Positions 26,321 through 36,130 of a stretch of DNA of 64,000 nt are shown in pieces (position 1 is the stretch's first letter; each line of letters opens with the position of its first letter). This DNA is from Cellulomonas edaphi (lineage in GTDB: Bacteria; Actinomycetota; Actinomycetes; Actinomycetales; Cellulomonadaceae), in the NCBI RefSeq assembly GCF_030362815.1, contig NZ_JAUCGR010000001.1, positions 302,024 to 366,023 on the forward strand, given 5' to 3'. The translations under genes and the position numbers were made by a program. The notes below the pieces were generated by a model. The model ran no database searches. It saw nothing but the letters and a program-made list of their open reading frames with translations, and was not told the origin of the DNA.

Positions 26321-27703
26321 CTAGGCGGGCGAGCCGGCGGCCACGGGGCCTGCCGGCACGGTGCCTGACGGTGCCCTGTCCAACGGTGCAGTGCCTAACG
26401 GTGCAGTGCCCGACGATGCAGTGCCCGACGATGCAGTGCCCGAAGGCCCCGCCACCCCCGCCACCGCGGGAACGCCGATCGCCGCCAGCGCCGAGAGCGC
26501 CGCGGCGTAGGCGGCCGTGTCCCCGGCGCGCGCGGCCTCGCGTGCCCGGACGGTCGGCCCGTGCAGCAGCGCGCGCGTGCGGCGGCGCAGCCCCCGCTCG
26601 GCGCGCTCGTCGCGCAGGTCCTCGGGCAGCGCCTCGAGCGCGGTCTCCAGCCCACCGAGCACGCGCGTGCGCTCGGCCACGACGGCCGGGTTCCACTCGC
26701 GCACCCGGCGGTCGGCCTCGTAGTCGCGGGCCGCGTCGTCGACGATGCCGCGCGCCGCCTCGACCGCCGCGTGCTCGGCCGGGGCATGCTGGGCGACCGT
26801 GTTCAGGGACACGAGCCGGACGCCGGGCAGCTCGCGCACCCCCGGGTCGACGTCGTGGCGCAGGGCCAGGTCGACCACGGTCAGCGGGCGGGCGTCGGCG
26901 GACCGGCTCGCGGCGAGCGCGTCCACCTCGAGCACCGCCCCGGCGGCGCCGCTGCACGCGACGACCAGGTCGATGCCGGCCAGCTCCGCGGCGAGGTCGG
27001 CGCCTGCGGGCACCGCGCGCACCCCGCGCGCGGCCGCGAACTGCCCCGCGCGGCCGCTCGGGGAGTACACGCGCACCTCGCCCACGCCGCGCGCCTTGAG
27101 CGCGGCCAGCGACGCCCCGGCGTACGAGCCCGTGCCGATCAGGACGCAGCGGACCTCGGACCAGTCGGGCAGCTCGGCCTCGGCGATGTCGAGCGCGACG
27201 CCCACCACGGACCGGCCTGCGCCGCCCAGCCCGGTGCCGGCGTCGACCGCGCGGCTCACGCGCGACGCCGCCTGGAACAGCGCCTCGAGGTCGCTCGTGG
27301 TGGTCCCGTCGCGGCGCGCGGTGGTCAGCGCCCGGCGCACCTGACCGGCGATCTCGCGCTCGCCGACCACCATGGACTCCAACCCGCTGGCGACCGCGAA
27401 CAGGTGGCCCGCGGCCTCCGTCGAGGTCATCGCGTGCAGGTGGGCCGCGACGCTCGCCTCGTCGTACCCGGAGCGGGCGGCGACGGCCGCGGCAGCGGCG
27501 GCGCGCGCGGCGGGCGTGTGGGCGGCGTCGTCGACGTCGAGGTAGAGCTCGAACCGGTTGCACGTCGCGAGCACGACGGAACCGGAGATCGAGGGGGACG
27601 CGCTCACGAGCTCGCCCCCCACCACGTGCGCGTCCGACGAGAGACGTTCCAGCACGGCGAGGTCGAGCTCGTGGTGCGACGCGACGAGCGACAGCAGCAC
27701 CAC
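26321..27703 (-). CDS. hemA: Glutamyl-tRNA reductase
   Basis: 460 residues. The catalytic cysteine is Cys48 in LATCNRFELYL. Other marks are VVGEREIAGQVRRAL, the NADPH-binding domain beginning VRCVLIGTGSYAG, and the C-terminal dimerisation helices. It reduces Glu-tRNA to glutamate-1-semialdehyde, the first committed step of tetrapyrrole synthesis; HemL, encoded in the divergent operon, takes the product. The last 35-40 residues are an unusual Ser/Gly/Thr/Ala/Pro repeat encoded by 15-bp tandem repeats. GTG 27703 has no Shine-Dalgarno, and TTAACT ends 7 nt before it. Confidence 0.96.
   Translation of the reverse strand: MVLLSLVASHHELDLAVLERLSSDAHVVGGELVSASPSISGSVVLATCNRFELYLDVDDAAHTPAARAAAAAAVAARSGYDEASVAAHLHAMTSTEAAGHLFAVASGLESMVVGEREIAGQVRRALTTARRDGTTTSDLEALFQAASRVSRAVDAGTGLGGAGRSVVGVALDIAEAELPDWSEVRCVLIGTGSYAGASLAALKARGVGEVRVYSPSGRAGQFAAARGVRAVPAGADLAAELAGIDLVVACSGAAGAVLEVDALAASRSADARPLTVVDLALRHDVDPGVRELPGVRLVSLNTVAQHAPAEHAAVEAARGIVDDAARDYEADRRVREWNPAVVAERTRVLGGLETALEALPEDLRDERAERGLRRRTRALLHGPTVRAREAARAGDTAAYAAALSALAAIGVPAVAGVAGPSGTASSGTASSGTAPLGTAPLDRAPSGTVPAGPVAAGSPA
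26355..26444 (-). repeat. 15-bp tandem repeat inside the 3' end of hemA
   Basis: About six 15-bp units, the four best (26385-26444) close to GGTGCAGTGCCCGAC on the plus strand. Being a multiple of three, they stay in frame and encode a SGTAS/LGTAP-type pentapeptide repeat. Confidence 0.85.
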
Positions 27704-27710
27704 GTCCCCG

Positions 27711-27742
27711 AGTTAATCACTCACCCATTTGTCGGGCACAAT
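27711..27742. promoter_or_regulatory. Divergent overlapping hemA/hemE promoters
   Basis: Toward hemE: TTAATC (27713-27718), an 18-bp spacer and CACAAT (27737-27742), 6 nt before GTG 27749. Toward hemA: TTAACT (27716-27711), 7 nt before GTG 27703. TTGT-N5-ACAA (27729-27741) overlaps the hemE -10 and could be an operator. Neither gene has a Shine-Dalgarno. Confidence 0.6.
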
Positions 27743-27748
27743 CGACGC

Positions 27749-28810
27749 GTGGTTCTTTCGCTCACACATCCGCTGTCCGACGGCCGCACGACGCATTCCG
27801 CGCTGGTGCGCGCATATTCGGGTGACCGGCCCGAGCGCCTGCCCGTGTGGTTCATGCGGCAGGCCGGCCGGTCGCTGCCGGAGTACAAGGCGGCCCGCGG
27901 GACCACGGCCATGCTCGACGCCTGCCTGACCCCGGAGCTGGCCAGCGAGATCACGCTCCAGCCGGTGCGTCGGCACGGCGTCGACGCGGCCATCTTCTTC
28001 TCCGACATCGTCGTGCCGCTGCGGCTGGCTGGCGTGGACGTCGAGATCAAGCCCGGCGTCGGTCCGGTGATGGGCGCGCCCGTGCGCACGGCCGACGACG
28101 TGGCGCGACTGCGCGAGCTGACGCTCACCGCCGAGGACCTCGAGCCGGTCGCCCAGGGCGTCGCGCTGACCGTGGCCGCGCTGGGCAGCACGCCGCTGAT
28201 CGGCTTCGCGGGTGCGCCCTTCACGCTCGCCGCCTACCTCGTCGAGGGCGGGCCCTCGCGCGACCACCTGGCCGCGCGCACGCTCATGCACGCCGACCCG
28301 CAGACCTGGCGGGCGCTCACCGAGTGGGCCGCCGACGTCACGGGAACCTTCCTCCGCGCGCAGGTGCTCGCCGGTGCGAGCGCCGCGCAGCTGTTCGACT
28401 CGTGGGCCGGCTCCCTGTCGCTGGGCGACTACACCACGCACGTCGCGCCCGCCTCGACGCGGGCCCTCTCGCACGTCAGCGACCTCGGCGTGCGCACGGT
28501 CCACTTCGGCACGGGCACGGGCGAGCTGCTCGCGGCCATGCGGGACGTCGGCGCCGACGTCGTGGGCGTCGACTACCGGATCCCGCTCGACGAGGCGTCG
28601 CGCCGGCTCGGCGGGACCACGCCGCTGCAGGGCAACATCGACCCCGCCCTGCTGGCTGCGCCGTGGGACGTGCTCGAGGCACACGTGCGCGACGTGGTGG
28701 CGCGCGGCGGCTCGGCGCCGGGTCACGTGGTCAACCTCGGCCACGGGGTCCCGCCCACCACGGACCCCGAGGTGCTCACGCGCCTCGTCGGCCTGATCCA
28801 CAGCCTCTGA
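27749..28810 (+). CDS. hemE: Uroporphyrinogen decarboxylase
   Basis: 353 residues. The N-terminal signature PVWFMRQAGRSLPEYK is present in full, and the substrate Asp lies in AAIFFSDIVVP. GFAGAPFTLAAYLVEGGPSR is the second signature. It removes four carboxyl groups from uroporphyrinogen III to give coproporphyrinogen III in the cytosol. It is the first gene of hemE-hemY-hemC-hemD-hemB-hemL and divergent from hemA. GTG 27749 is chosen by the -10 hexamer 6 nt upstream; the frame is open far upstream without support. Confidence 0.97.
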   Translation: MVLSLTHPLSDGRTTHSALVRAYSGDRPERLPVWFMRQAGRSLPEYKAARGTTAMLDACLTPELASEITLQPVRRHGVDAAIFFSDIVVPLRLAGVDVEIKPGVGPVMGAPVRTADDVARLRELTLTAEDLEPVAQGVALTVAALGSTPLIGFAGAPFTLAAYLVEGGPSRDHLAARTLMHADPQTWRALTEWAADVTGTFLRAQVLAGASAAQLFDSWAGSLSLGDYTTHVAPASTRALSHVSDLGVRTVHFGTGTGELLAAMRDVGADVVGVDYRIPLDEASRRLGGTTPLQGNIDPALLAAPWDVLEAHVRDVVARGGSAPGHVVNLGHGVPPTTDPEVLTRLVGLIHSL

Positions 28811-28812
28811 CC

Positions 28813-30216
28813 ATGGTGGGCGACGAGCGCTGGGACGTCGTCGTCGTCGGTGGCGGCGTCGCCGGCCTCGTCGCCGCCCGGGACCTGGTGCGGGCCGGGC
28901 TGCGGACGCTCGTCCTCGACGCGCGCGACGCACCGGGGGGCGCCGTCCGCGGCCACGAGGTGGGCGGGCTGCGCCTCGACGCCGGGGCGGAGTCGTTCGC
29001 CACCCGCGGCGGGATCGTCACCGACTACCTCGCGGAGATCGGCCTGGGCGGAGACGTCTGCGCGCCCAGCGGGCTCGGCTCGTGGGTGCACCTGCCCTCG
29101 GGTGACGGTCCCCTCCCGCGCACGGGCGTGCTGGGGATCCCGTCCGCGCCCACCGCGTCCGACGTGCGCCGCACGCTCGGCGTGCTGGGCTGGTCACGCG
29201 CGTGCCTCGACCTCGTGCTGCCGCGGTCCGTGGGCGCGTCCGCCGGCACGCTCGGCGCCCTGGTGCGCGCGCGCATGGGCCGCCGCGCGCTGGACCGCCT
29301 GGTGCGACCGGTCGTCGCCGGGGTGCACGCCGCCGAGCCCGACGATCTCGCGGTCGACTCCGTCGCGCCCGGCCTCTCGGCCGCGGTGGCGCGCTCGAAG
29401 GGCTCGCTCGCGCGAGGGGTGCGCACGATGCGCGCCGCGGCGCCCGCCGGCTCCGCCGTGGCCGGCCTGACGGGGGGCGTGCACGGGCTGGTGGACGCGC
29501 TCGCGGCCGCCGTCCCGGAGCTGCGCCTGCGCACGCCCGTCGAGCGGATCGAGCGCGAGCCCGACGGGCTGCTGCTGCACACCCCCGACGGCCCGGTGCG
29601 GGCGGCCCGCGTGCTCCTCGCGGCGCCCGTCGCGTCGCTGCTCACGCCGCTCGTCGGGGCCCTCGACGGCGCTCCCGACGCGGGGGCCGTCGTCAGCCTC
29701 GTCACGCTCGTGCTCGACGCCCCGCAGCTGGACGCGGCGCCCCGCGGCACCGGAGTTCTGGTCGCCCGCGAGTGCACCGACGTGGGCGCCAAGGCGCTCA
29801 CGCACGCGACGGCGAAGTGGCCCTGGCTCGCGGCCGAGGCGGGTCCGGGCCGGCACGTGCTGCGCCTGTCCTACGGGCGCGCGGAGGACCGGGCGGGCGA
29901 CCGCGACCGGGCGGGCGCGAGCGACGGGACCGGCCCCGACCTCGCCTCGGCGCTCGCCGACGCGTCCGCCCTGCTCGGCGTGCGGCTCGCTCCCGAGTCG
30001 GTGGTCGCGCACGCCACGGTCCGCTGGACGCAGGCCCTGCCCCGGCCCAGCTCCGCCCACCGCGACTGGGTCGCGTCGCTGCGCTCCGCGCTCGCCGCGG
30101 TGCCCGACGTGGCCGTCGCCGGCGCGTGGGTGGCGGGCAACGGCCTGGCGGCGGTGATCCCCGACGCCCGGCTCGCGGCACGCTCGCTCAGTGACTCCGC
30201 GCACATTTCTTTCTGA
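28813..30216 (+). CDS. hemY: Protoporphyrinogen/coproporphyrinogen oxidase (HemY type)
   Basis: 467 residues, an FAD-dependent amine-oxidase-fold enzyme. The dinucleotide-binding motif VVVVGGGVAGLVAARDL lies at residues 8-24, and a second FAD contact AGAESFATRGG follows near 58. In Gram-positive bacteria this enzyme oxidises coproporphyrinogen III to coproporphyrin III (CgoX) in the coproporphyrin-dependent route, so that name may be more accurate. ATG 28813 starts 2 nt after the hemE stop. Confidence 0.94.
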   Translation: MVGDERWDVVVVGGGVAGLVAARDLVRAGLRTLVLDARDAPGGAVRGHEVGGLRLDAGAESFATRGGIVTDYLAEIGLGGDVCAPSGLGSWVHLPSGDGPLPRTGVLGIPSAPTASDVRRTLGVLGWSRACLDLVLPRSVGASAGTLGALVRARMGRRALDRLVRPVVAGVHAAEPDDLAVDSVAPGLSAAVARSKGSLARGVRTMRAAAPAGSAVAGLTGGVHGLVDALAAAVPELRLRTPVERIEREPDGLLLHTPDGPVRAARVLLAAPVASLLTPLVGALDGAPDAGAVVSLVTLVLDAPQLDAAPRGTGVLVARECTDVGAKALTHATAKWPWLAAEAGPGRHVLRLSYGRAEDRAGDRDRAGASDGTGPDLASALADASALLGVRLAPESVVAHATVRWTQALPRPSSAHRDWVASLRSALAAVPDVAVAGAWVAGNGLAAVIPDARLAARSLSDSAHISF

Positions 30217-30321
30217 CAATCCGTCAGCGAATTGCCGACGGGGCCGGAAATGTGTCCCACGGACATGACGCAGGTCACGAATTCGGCGCATTTCCTGACG
30301 CGTTGTCAGTTCTCCGAGAAC
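30213..30321. promoter_or_regulatory. Inverted repeats in the hemY-hemC gap
   Basis: CTGAC-N5-GTCAG occurs twice, at 30213-30227 (over the hemY stop) and 30295-30309, 82 bp apart. GTTCTCcGAGAAC (30309-30321) abuts the second. The 166-nt gap is the only sizeable break in the hem operon, so an internal promoter with an operator is likely here. No -35/-10 pair stands out. Confidence 0.4.
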
Positions 30322-30382
30322 CGCCCCCGCGCGAATTCCTCGCGCTTCGACAGGTGCGCCCCGACGGGGGGAGACTGACCGT

Positions 30383-31342
30383 ATGCCCCAGCACGTCCGC
30401 ATCGGTACGCGCGCGAGCGCGCTCGCGCTCACGCAGACGGGCCACGTGTCCGTCGACCTCGCCGCTCTGGCCGACCTGGAGATCGAGACCGTGCGTGTCC
30501 GCACGGACGGCGACCGCCTCACGGGCTCGCTGGCGACCCTGGGCGGCACGGGCGTGTTCGTGACCGCGTTGCGCGACGCGCTGCTCGACGGGCGGTGCGA
30601 CGTCGCGGTGCACTCCCTCAAGGACCTTCCCACGGGTGACGCCCCGGGCCTGGTGCTGGGCGCCGTGCCCGAGCGGCAGGACCCGCGCGACGCGCTGTGC
30701 GCGCGCGACGGGCTCACGCTCGCGGAGCTGCCGGCCGGGGCCGTGATCGGCACGGGATCGCCGCGCCGCGCGGCACAGCTGCGGGCCGCCCGGCCGGACG
30801 TCGTCGTGGTGGACATCCGCGGCAACGTCGACACACGTCTCGGCCGCGTCGCGGGCGCCGAGCACGGCCCGGGTGACCTCGACGCCGTGGTGCTCGCGCG
30901 CGCCGGCCTGGCCCGCCTCGACCGGCTCGACGCGGTGACCGAGCTCTTCGACCCGGCAGTCATGGCCCCCGCGCCGGGCCAGGGGGCGCTCGCCGTCGAG
31001 GTGCGTGCCGGCGAGCCCGGCGACGCACCCCTCGCCGTGGCGCTTCGCGCCCTGGACCACCTGCCCACGCGGCTCGCGGTCGTCGCCGAGCGCGCGCTCC
31101 TGGCCCGCCTGGAGGCGGGGTGCGCCGCGCCCATCGGCGCGCTGGCCACGGTCTCCGCCGACGAGATCCGCCTCGACGCGGTCGTGGCCCGCCCCGACGG
31201 CACGGCGACGCTGCGCCGGTCGGCGGCCGCCCTGCCGGGCGACCGGCCCGAGGCCGACGCGCTCGCCCTAGGCGCCCGGCTCGCCGAGGACCTGCTCGGG
31301 GCAGGGGCCGCCGAGCTGGCCGAGCTCGGCACCGCTCGATGA
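30383..31342 (+). CDS. hemC: Porphobilinogen deaminase (hydroxymethylbilane synthase)
   Basis: 319 residues. The dipyrromethane cofactor is attached to Cys247 in [12 protein letters not shown]. Other marks are [23 protein letters not shown] and [10 protein letters not shown]. It joins four porphobilinogens into hydroxymethylbilane. A GGGGGGAG stretch precedes ATG 30383. The stop overlaps the hemD start as ATGA. Confidence 0.97.
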   Translation: MPQHVRIGTRASALALTQTGHVSVDLAALADLEIETVRVRTDGDRLTGSLATLGGTGVFVTALRDALLDGRCDVAVHSLKDLPTGDAPGLVLGAVPERQDPRDALCARDGLTLAELPAGAVIGTGSPRRAAQLRAARPDVVVVDIRGNVDTRLGRVAGAEHGPGDLDAVVLARAGLARLDRLDAVTELFDPAVMAPAPGQGALAVEVRAGEPGDAPLAVALRALDHLPTRLAVVAERALLARLEAGCAAPIGALATVSADEIRLDAVVARPDGTATLRRSAAALPGDRPEADALALGARLAEDLLGAGAAELAELGTAR

Positions 31343-32127
31343 GCGGGGCGCTCGCCGGCTGGCGCGTGCTGGTCCCCCGGCCCGTCGCCGGAGCCAGCCC
31401 CGCCGTCATGGCCCTGGCGGCCGCGGGCGCCACGGCCGAGGTGGTGCCGCTCATCGCCACAGTGCCGCCGCAGGACACCGGGCCGCTCGACGACGTGCTG
31501 CTGGCCCTCGGGGCCGGCTGGTACCGCTGGCTCGTGCTCACCAGCGCGGCCGCCGTGCCCGTGCTCGCGGCGCGGGCCGAGGTCGGCGGGCGGTCCCTCG
31601 CGGACCTCGTCGACCAGGTCACGGTCGCCGCGGTCGGGCCCGGCACGGCGCGCGCCCTGCGCGAGGCGGGCGTCGAGGTCGACCTGACGCCCCCTGCCCC
31701 GTCCACGGCAGAGTCACTCGTCCGGGTGTGGCCCGCACCCGACGGCGAGCGCACGCGCGTGCTGTTCCCGCGTGGCGACCTCGCCGCACCCACGCTGACC
31801 GACGGTCTGCGGGCCCGCGGCTGGCACGTCGACGACGTCGTCGCGTACCGGACCGTCCCGGCCGACCCTCCGCCCGCCGACGTCCGCCGCTCGTGGGCCG
31901 ACGGCGACATCCGGGCCGCGCTGCTCACGTCCGCCAGCACCGTGCGCGAGCTCGTCACCCAGCTCGGCACCCCGCCGCCCGGCACGCTGCTCGTGGCGAT
32001 CGGCCCGACGACGGCCGCCGAGGTGCGCCGCCACGGCCTCCCGCTCGCCGCCACGGCCGCGACCCAGACCATGACGGGGCTCGTCGAGGCCCTGACCCAC
32101 GCAGTCCAGACCCGCGAGGAGATCTGA
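31339..32127 (+). CDS. hemD: Uroporphyrinogen-III synthase
   Basis: 262 residues. Sequence is poorly conserved in this family, but the two-domain pattern is clear: WRVLVPRP start, [53 protein letters not shown] and [16 protein letters not shown]. It cyclises hydroxymethylbilane with D-ring inversion. It is coupled to hemC by an ATGA overlap and directly abuts hemB. Confidence 0.93.
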   Translation: MSGALAGWRVLVPRPVAGASPAVMALAAAGATAEVVPLIATVPPQDTGPLDDVLLALGAGWYRWLVLTSAAAVPVLAARAEVGGRSLADLVDQVTVAAVGPGTARALREAGVEVDLTPPAPSTAESLVRVWPAPDGERTRVLFPRGDLAAPTLTDGLRARGWHVDDVVAYRTVPADPPPADVRRSWADGDIRAALLTSASTVRELVTQLGTPPPGTLLVAIGPTTAAEVRRHGLPLAATAATQTMTGLVEALTHAVQTREEI

Positions 32128-33120
32128 GTGAGTGCCACCCCGGGACGTGTCCGCCCCCGCCGCATCCGAACCACGTCCGCCATGCGCCGCCTGGTCGCCG
32201 AGACGCGCCTGCACCCGGCGCAGCTGGTGCTGCCCGTGTTCGTGCGCGAAGGGCTGACCGAGCCGCGCCCCATCACCTCCATGCCGGGGGTCCTCCAGCA
32301 CACGCGCGAGTCGCTGCGCCGGGCGGTCGCCGAGGCAGCCGAGGCCGGACTGGGCGGCGTCATGCTGTTCGCGATCCCCGAGGTCCGCGACGCCGTCGGC
32401 TCGCAGGCCACCGCGCCCGAGGGCATCCTCAACCTCGCGATCGCGGACGCCGTCGCGGAGGCGGGCGACGCCCTCGTCGTGCAGGCGGACCTGTGCCTCG
32501 ACGAGTTCACCGACCACGGCCACTGCGGCGTGCTCACGCCCACGGGGGCGGTCGACAACGACGCGACGCTGGTCAGGTACGCGCAGATGGCGCTCGCGCA
32601 GGCCGAGGCGGGGGCCCACCTCGTCGGCCTGAGCGGCATGATGGACGGGCAGACCGCGGTGGTGCGCGATGCGCTGGACGAGGCGGGGCACACCGACGTG
32701 GCCGTCCTGGCGTACGCCGCCAAGTACGCGAGCGCCTTCTACGGGCCGTTCCGCGAGGCGGTCGAGTCCCAGCTCGAGGGCGACCGGCGGACGTACCAGA
32801 TGGATCCCGCCAACCGCCGGGAGGCCGCGCGCGAGGTGGCGATCGACATCGCCGAGGGCGCGGACGTGGTGATGGTCAAGCCCGCGATGTCCTACCTCGA
32901 CGTCCTCGCCGACGTCGCGGCGCGCTCGACCGTCCCGGTCGCCGCGTACCAGGTGTCGGGCGAGTACGCGATGCTCGAGGCCGCTGCTGCAAACGGGTGG
33001 ATCGAGCGCAGACGGGCGATTCTGGAGTCCGTGCTCAGCATCCGGCGCGCCGGTGCCGATCACGTACTGACGTACTACGCGACGGAGCTGGCCGGCTGGC
33101 TGGCAGAGGAGACCCGATGA
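32128..33120 (+). CDS. hemB: Delta-aminolevulinic acid dehydratase (porphobilinogen synthase)
   Basis: 330 residues. The two Schiff-base lysines are Lys199 ([12 protein letters not shown]) and Lys251 ([10 protein letters not shown]), 52 apart as in E. coli. The metal loop reads [14 protein letters not shown]: Cys123 and Cys133 are kept, but the middle ligand is Asp125 instead of Cys, a variant known in actinobacteria that changes zinc dependence. It condenses two aminolevulinates. GTG 32128 follows the hemD stop directly, and the stop overlaps hemL as ATGA. Confidence 0.97.
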   Translation: MSATPGRVRPRRIRTTSAMRRLVAETRLHPAQLVLPVFVREGLTEPRPITSMPGVLQHTRESLRRAVAEAAEAGLGGVMLFAIPEVRDAVGSQATAPEGILNLAIADAVAEAGDALVVQADLCLDEFTDHGHCGVLTPTGAVDNDATLVRYAQMALAQAEAGAHLVGLSGMMDGQTAVVRDALDEAGHTDVAVLAYAAKYASAFYGPFREAVESQLEGDRRTYQMDPANRREAAREVAIDIAEGADVVMVKPAMSYLDVLADVAARSTVPVAAYQVSGEYAMLEAAAANGWIERRRAILESVLSIRRAGADHVLTYYATELAGWLAEETR

Positions 33121-34442
33121 GCCCGACGACGAGCGCCGAGGTGTTCGCCCACGCCCAGTCCGTGATCCCCGGCGGGGTCAACTCGCCGGTGCGCGCGTTC
33201 GGTGCAGTCGGCGGCACGCCGCTGTTCGTGGCGTCGGCGAGCGGTGCGCACGTCACCGACGTGGACGGTCGCACGTACGTCGACCTGGTCGGGTCCTGGG
33301 GGCCCGCGCTGCTGGGCCACGCCCGGCCCGAGGTGGTCGCCGCCGTGCAGGAGGCCGCCTCGCGCGGGCTCGGCTTCGGCGCCCCGACGACCACCGAGGT
33401 CGAGCTCGTCGACGAGATCCGCTACCGCGTCCCCGCGGCCGAGTCGGTCCGCCTGGTGTCGACCGGGACCGAGGCGACCATGACCGCGCTGCGGCTCGCG
33501 CGCGCGTTCACGGGCCGCGACCTCGTGGTGAAGTTCGCCGGGTGCTACCACGGCCACGTGGACGCGCTCCTGGCGCAGGCCGGTTCCGGCGTCGCGACGC
33601 TGGCCCTGCCGGACTCCGCCGGCGTCTCCACCGCGACCGCCGCCGAGACCATCGTCGTCCCGTACAACGACGTCGACGCGCTCGAGACGGTCTTCGTCGC
33701 GCACGGCGACCGCATCGCTGCCGTCGTGACGGAGGCCGCACCCGCCAACATGGGCGTGGTCCCGCCGCTGCCCGGCTTCAACGCCGCGTTGCGCCGCATC
33801 ACGCTCGAGCACGGCGCCCTGCTCGTCCAGGACGAGGTGCTCACCGGGTTCCGGGTGGGCTACTCCGGCTGGTGGGGCCTCGAGGGCCTGCGCGAGGGCT
33901 GGGCACCCGACCTGTTCACGTTCGGGAAGGTCATCGGCGGCGGGCTGCCCGTCGCCGCGGTCGGTGGCCGGCGCGACGTGATGGCGCAGCTCGCACCGTC
34001 GGGCCCCGTCTACCAGGCGGGCACGCTCTCGGGGAACCCGGTCGCCACCGCGGCGGGCCTGGCCACGCTGCGCCTCGCCGACGCTGGCGTGTACGCGACC
34101 GTCGACGCCGCGTCCGCGCGCCTGCGCGGAGCCGTGACCACCGCGCTCGCCGCCGAGGGCGTGCCGCACGCCGTGCAGTGGGCGGGCAACCTGTTCTCGA
34201 TCATGTTCGGCGCCGAGGCGGCCACGAACGGTGCACAGGACTACGCGACGGTGCTCTCCACGGAGTCGTTCCGGTACGCGCCGTTCTTCCACGCCTTGCT
34301 CGAGGCCGGGGTCTACGCGCCGCCGTCGCCGTACGAGGCATGGTTCGTCTCGGCGGCGCACGACGACGAGGCGCTCGGCGCGATCGAGGCGGCCCTCCCG
34401 CAGGCCGCACGCGCGGCGTCGCAAGCGGTCGCCCCGGCCTGA
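33117..34442 (+). CDS. hemL: Glutamate-1-semialdehyde 2,1-aminomutase
   Basis: 441 residues, a class III aminotransferase fold. The PLP lysine is Lys271 in [15 protein letters not shown]. Other marks are [24 protein letters not shown]-like [12 protein letters not shown], and [13 protein letters not shown]. It moves the amino group of the HemA product to give 5-aminolevulinate. It is the last gene of the hem run and converges with the RDD gene 9 nt away. Confidence 0.97.
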   Translation: MSPTTSAEVFAHAQSVIPGGVNSPVRAFGAVGGTPLFVASASGAHVTDVDGRTYVDLVGSWGPALLGHARPEVVAAVQEAASRGLGFGAPTTTEVELVDEIRYRVPAAESVRLVSTGTEATMTALRLARAFTGRDLVVKFAGCYHGHVDALLAQAGSGVATLALPDSAGVSTATAAETIVVPYNDVDALETVFVAHGDRIAAVVTEAAPANMGVVPPLPGFNAALRRITLEHGALLVQDEVLTGFRVGYSGWWGLEGLREGWAPDLFTFGKVIGGGLPVAAVGGRRDVMAQLAPSGPVYQAGTLSGNPVATAAGLATLRLADAGVYATVDAASARLRGAVTTALAAEGVPHAVQWAGNLFSIMFGAEAATNGAQDYATVLSTESFRYAPFFHALLEAGVYAPPSPYEAWFVSAAHDDEALGAIEAALPQAARAASQAVAPA

Positions 34443-34451
34443 GCCGGCGCC

Positions 34452-35006
34452 TCAGCGCGTCCGCACCACCGTCGTCCCGCACATCGAGTCGGCGAAGGTG
34501 CGTCGGCGCTCGTCCCACAGCGGCCACAGGAACCCCACCAGCCACACGGCGTCGGCCACGTGCGCGAGCTCCCGCACGAGTGCCACGCGCCAGCCCGGCG
34601 GGCGCCCGGTGCCCGCGCGCCGCAGCTGGCTCCCGGTCACGCGCCTGCCCAGCGTGATCCCGGACGAGCCCTGCGCCACCACGCGGTTGCCGACGAACCA
34701 GGCCAGCCACCACGTGACGCCGAGCGCCGCGACGACCGCGTCGTCGTAGGTGAGCGCGAGCACCAGCGGGAGGGTCATCACGGCCACGTCGATGCCGAAG
34801 CCGGCGGCACGGCGGCTCCACGACGCGTACGGCGGCCGAGGGGGCTGGGCGGGACGACGCTGCTGCTCCTCGTCCCCGCGAACCGGCTCCTCGAGCGGGG
34901 CGGGCCGCGGGAACGGCACGGTGGGCGTCGGCAGCCAGGCCGCCGGCGAGGCGCCCTGCTGCTCGTCGTCCGGGTCCGGGCCGGGACCCTCGGGAGTTCT
35001 GGTCAT
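34452..35006 (-). CDS. RDD family membrane protein
   Basis: 184 residues. A Pro/Glu-rich cytosolic N-terminus of about 60 residues is followed by an RDD domain: WSRRAAGFGIDVAVMTLPL in the first helix, GITLGRRVTGSQLRR between helices, and ADSMCGTTVV at the end. RDD proteins have three helices and unclear function, some linked to ion transport. ATG 35006 has GATACT 7 nt upstream and no Shine-Dalgarno. Confidence 0.9.
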   Translation of the reverse strand: MTRTPEGPGPDPDDEQQGASPAAWLPTPTVPFPRPAPLEEPVRGDEEQQRRPAQPPRPPYASWSRRAAGFGIDVAVMTLPLVLALTYDDAVVAALGVTWWLAWFVGNRVVAQGSSGITLGRRVTGSQLRRAGTGRPPGWRVALVRELAHVADAVWLVGFLWPLWDERRRTFADSMCGTTVVRTR

Positions 35007-35089
35007 CGCGCCGAGTATCTACCCGATCCCACCCGAATCGCCCGCGCTCGGACCACAACCACCCGACTGCCGAGACCGCGTCCGGCGGG

Positions 35090-36073
35090 TCAGCGGGGAG
35101 CGGCGACCGGCTCGTCGAGGTGCGGGGTCGCGTCCTGCGCCGGAGCGGGCGCGGCCACGGCCGGGTCGTCGGTCGCCAGGTCCGCGGCGGCGCGCGCCTC
35201 GTCGGCCTGCTCGCGGCGGTACGCGCGCACCGACCAGGCGATGGCCGCCGCCCAGATCACGGCGATCCCGCCGAGGACCCACGCCTCGACGGCGGTGCCG
35301 CCGAGGTCGAGCCAGTCGCTGCGCAGCAGCGTGCGCGCGTTGGTGAGCACGATGATGCCGCCGACGGCCGAGCCGAGGATGCGCGGCGGCAGGTGGCGGA
35401 CCAGCCAGGCGGCGATCGGTGCGGCGATCACGCCGCCCAGGAGCAGCGCCAGGACCCAGACCATGTCGATCCCCGCGGATCCGAGCGCGACCAGGAACCC
35501 GAGACTCGCGGCCACCGAGACCAGGAACTCGCTCGTGTCGATGGAGCCGATCACCTTGCGGGGCTCCATCCGGCCCGACGCCAGCAGCGCGGGCGTGCCG
35601 ACCGGGCCCCAGCCGCCGCCGCCCGTCGCGTCGACGAACCCGGCGAACAGCCCGAGCGGCGCGAGGAACCGCTTGCGCAGCGGCTGGCCCAGCCGGTCCT
35701 TGCGGAGCCCCTTCACGGTGAACCGCACCAGGATGTAGACGCCGAGCGTGAGCAGGATCAGCGACATGACCGGCTTGGCGGTGTCCATCGCGAGGTTCGC
35801 CAGGAACGTGGCCCCGACGAAGGCGCCGATGGCGCCGGGGACGCCCACGCGCCGCACCACGCGCCAGTCGACGTTGCCGAACCGCCAGTGCGAGACGCCC
35901 GACGCGAGCGTGGTGCCGATCTCGGCGAGGTGGACGGTGGCCGACGCCGCGGCCGGGTTGGTCCCGATGGCCAGCAGCAGGGTGCTCGACGTGACGCCGT
36001 ACGCCATGCCCAGGCTGCCGTCGACGAGCTGCGCGGCGAGCCCGACGACGGCGAGCAGCACGAGCTTGTGCAC
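35090..36073 (-). CDS. TauE/SafE family anion exporter
   Basis: 327 residues with about eight membrane helices. Family marks are the opening AAQLVDGSLGMAYGVTSSTLL and the mid-protein FAGFVDATGGGGWGPVGTPALL. The C-terminal 50 residues are Ala/Asp-rich. These proteins export or import sulfite, sulfoacetate or related anions. A promoter and a small inverted repeat lie upstream, beside an Rrf2 regulator gene, which suggests sulfur control. Confidence 0.92.
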   Translation of the reverse strand: MHKLVLLAVVGLAAQLVDGSLGMAYGVTSSTLLLAIGTNPAAASATVHLAEIGTTLASGVSHWRFGNVDWRVVRRVGVPGAIGAFVGATFLANLAMDTAKPVMSLILLTLGVYILVRFTVKGLRKDRLGQPLRKRFLAPLGLFAGFVDATGGGGWGPVGTPALLASGRMEPRKVIGSIDTSEFLVSVAASLGFLVALGSAGIDMVWVLALLLGGVIAAPIAAWLVRHLPPRILGSAVGGIIVLTNARTLLRSDWLDLGGTAVEAWVLGGIAVIWAAAIAWSVRAYRREQADEARAAADLATDDPAVAAPAPAQDATPHLDEPVAAPR

Positions 36074-36130
36074 GGGGGACCTACCTCAGGCGCGGGGGAC
36101 ACCGCCCGGTGACGCCGGCGCGATTCGTCG

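Noticed and set aside
26355-26444. Possible CRISPR-like array
   Set aside because: The 15-bp units are contiguous with no spacers, are in frame with hemA and have no cas genes nearby.
27729-27741. Rex redox-sensor operator before hemE/hemA
   Set aside because: TTGT-N5-ACAA resembles half-sites of Rex, but the required TTGTG...CACAA spacing is not met. It was kept only as a generic inverted repeat.
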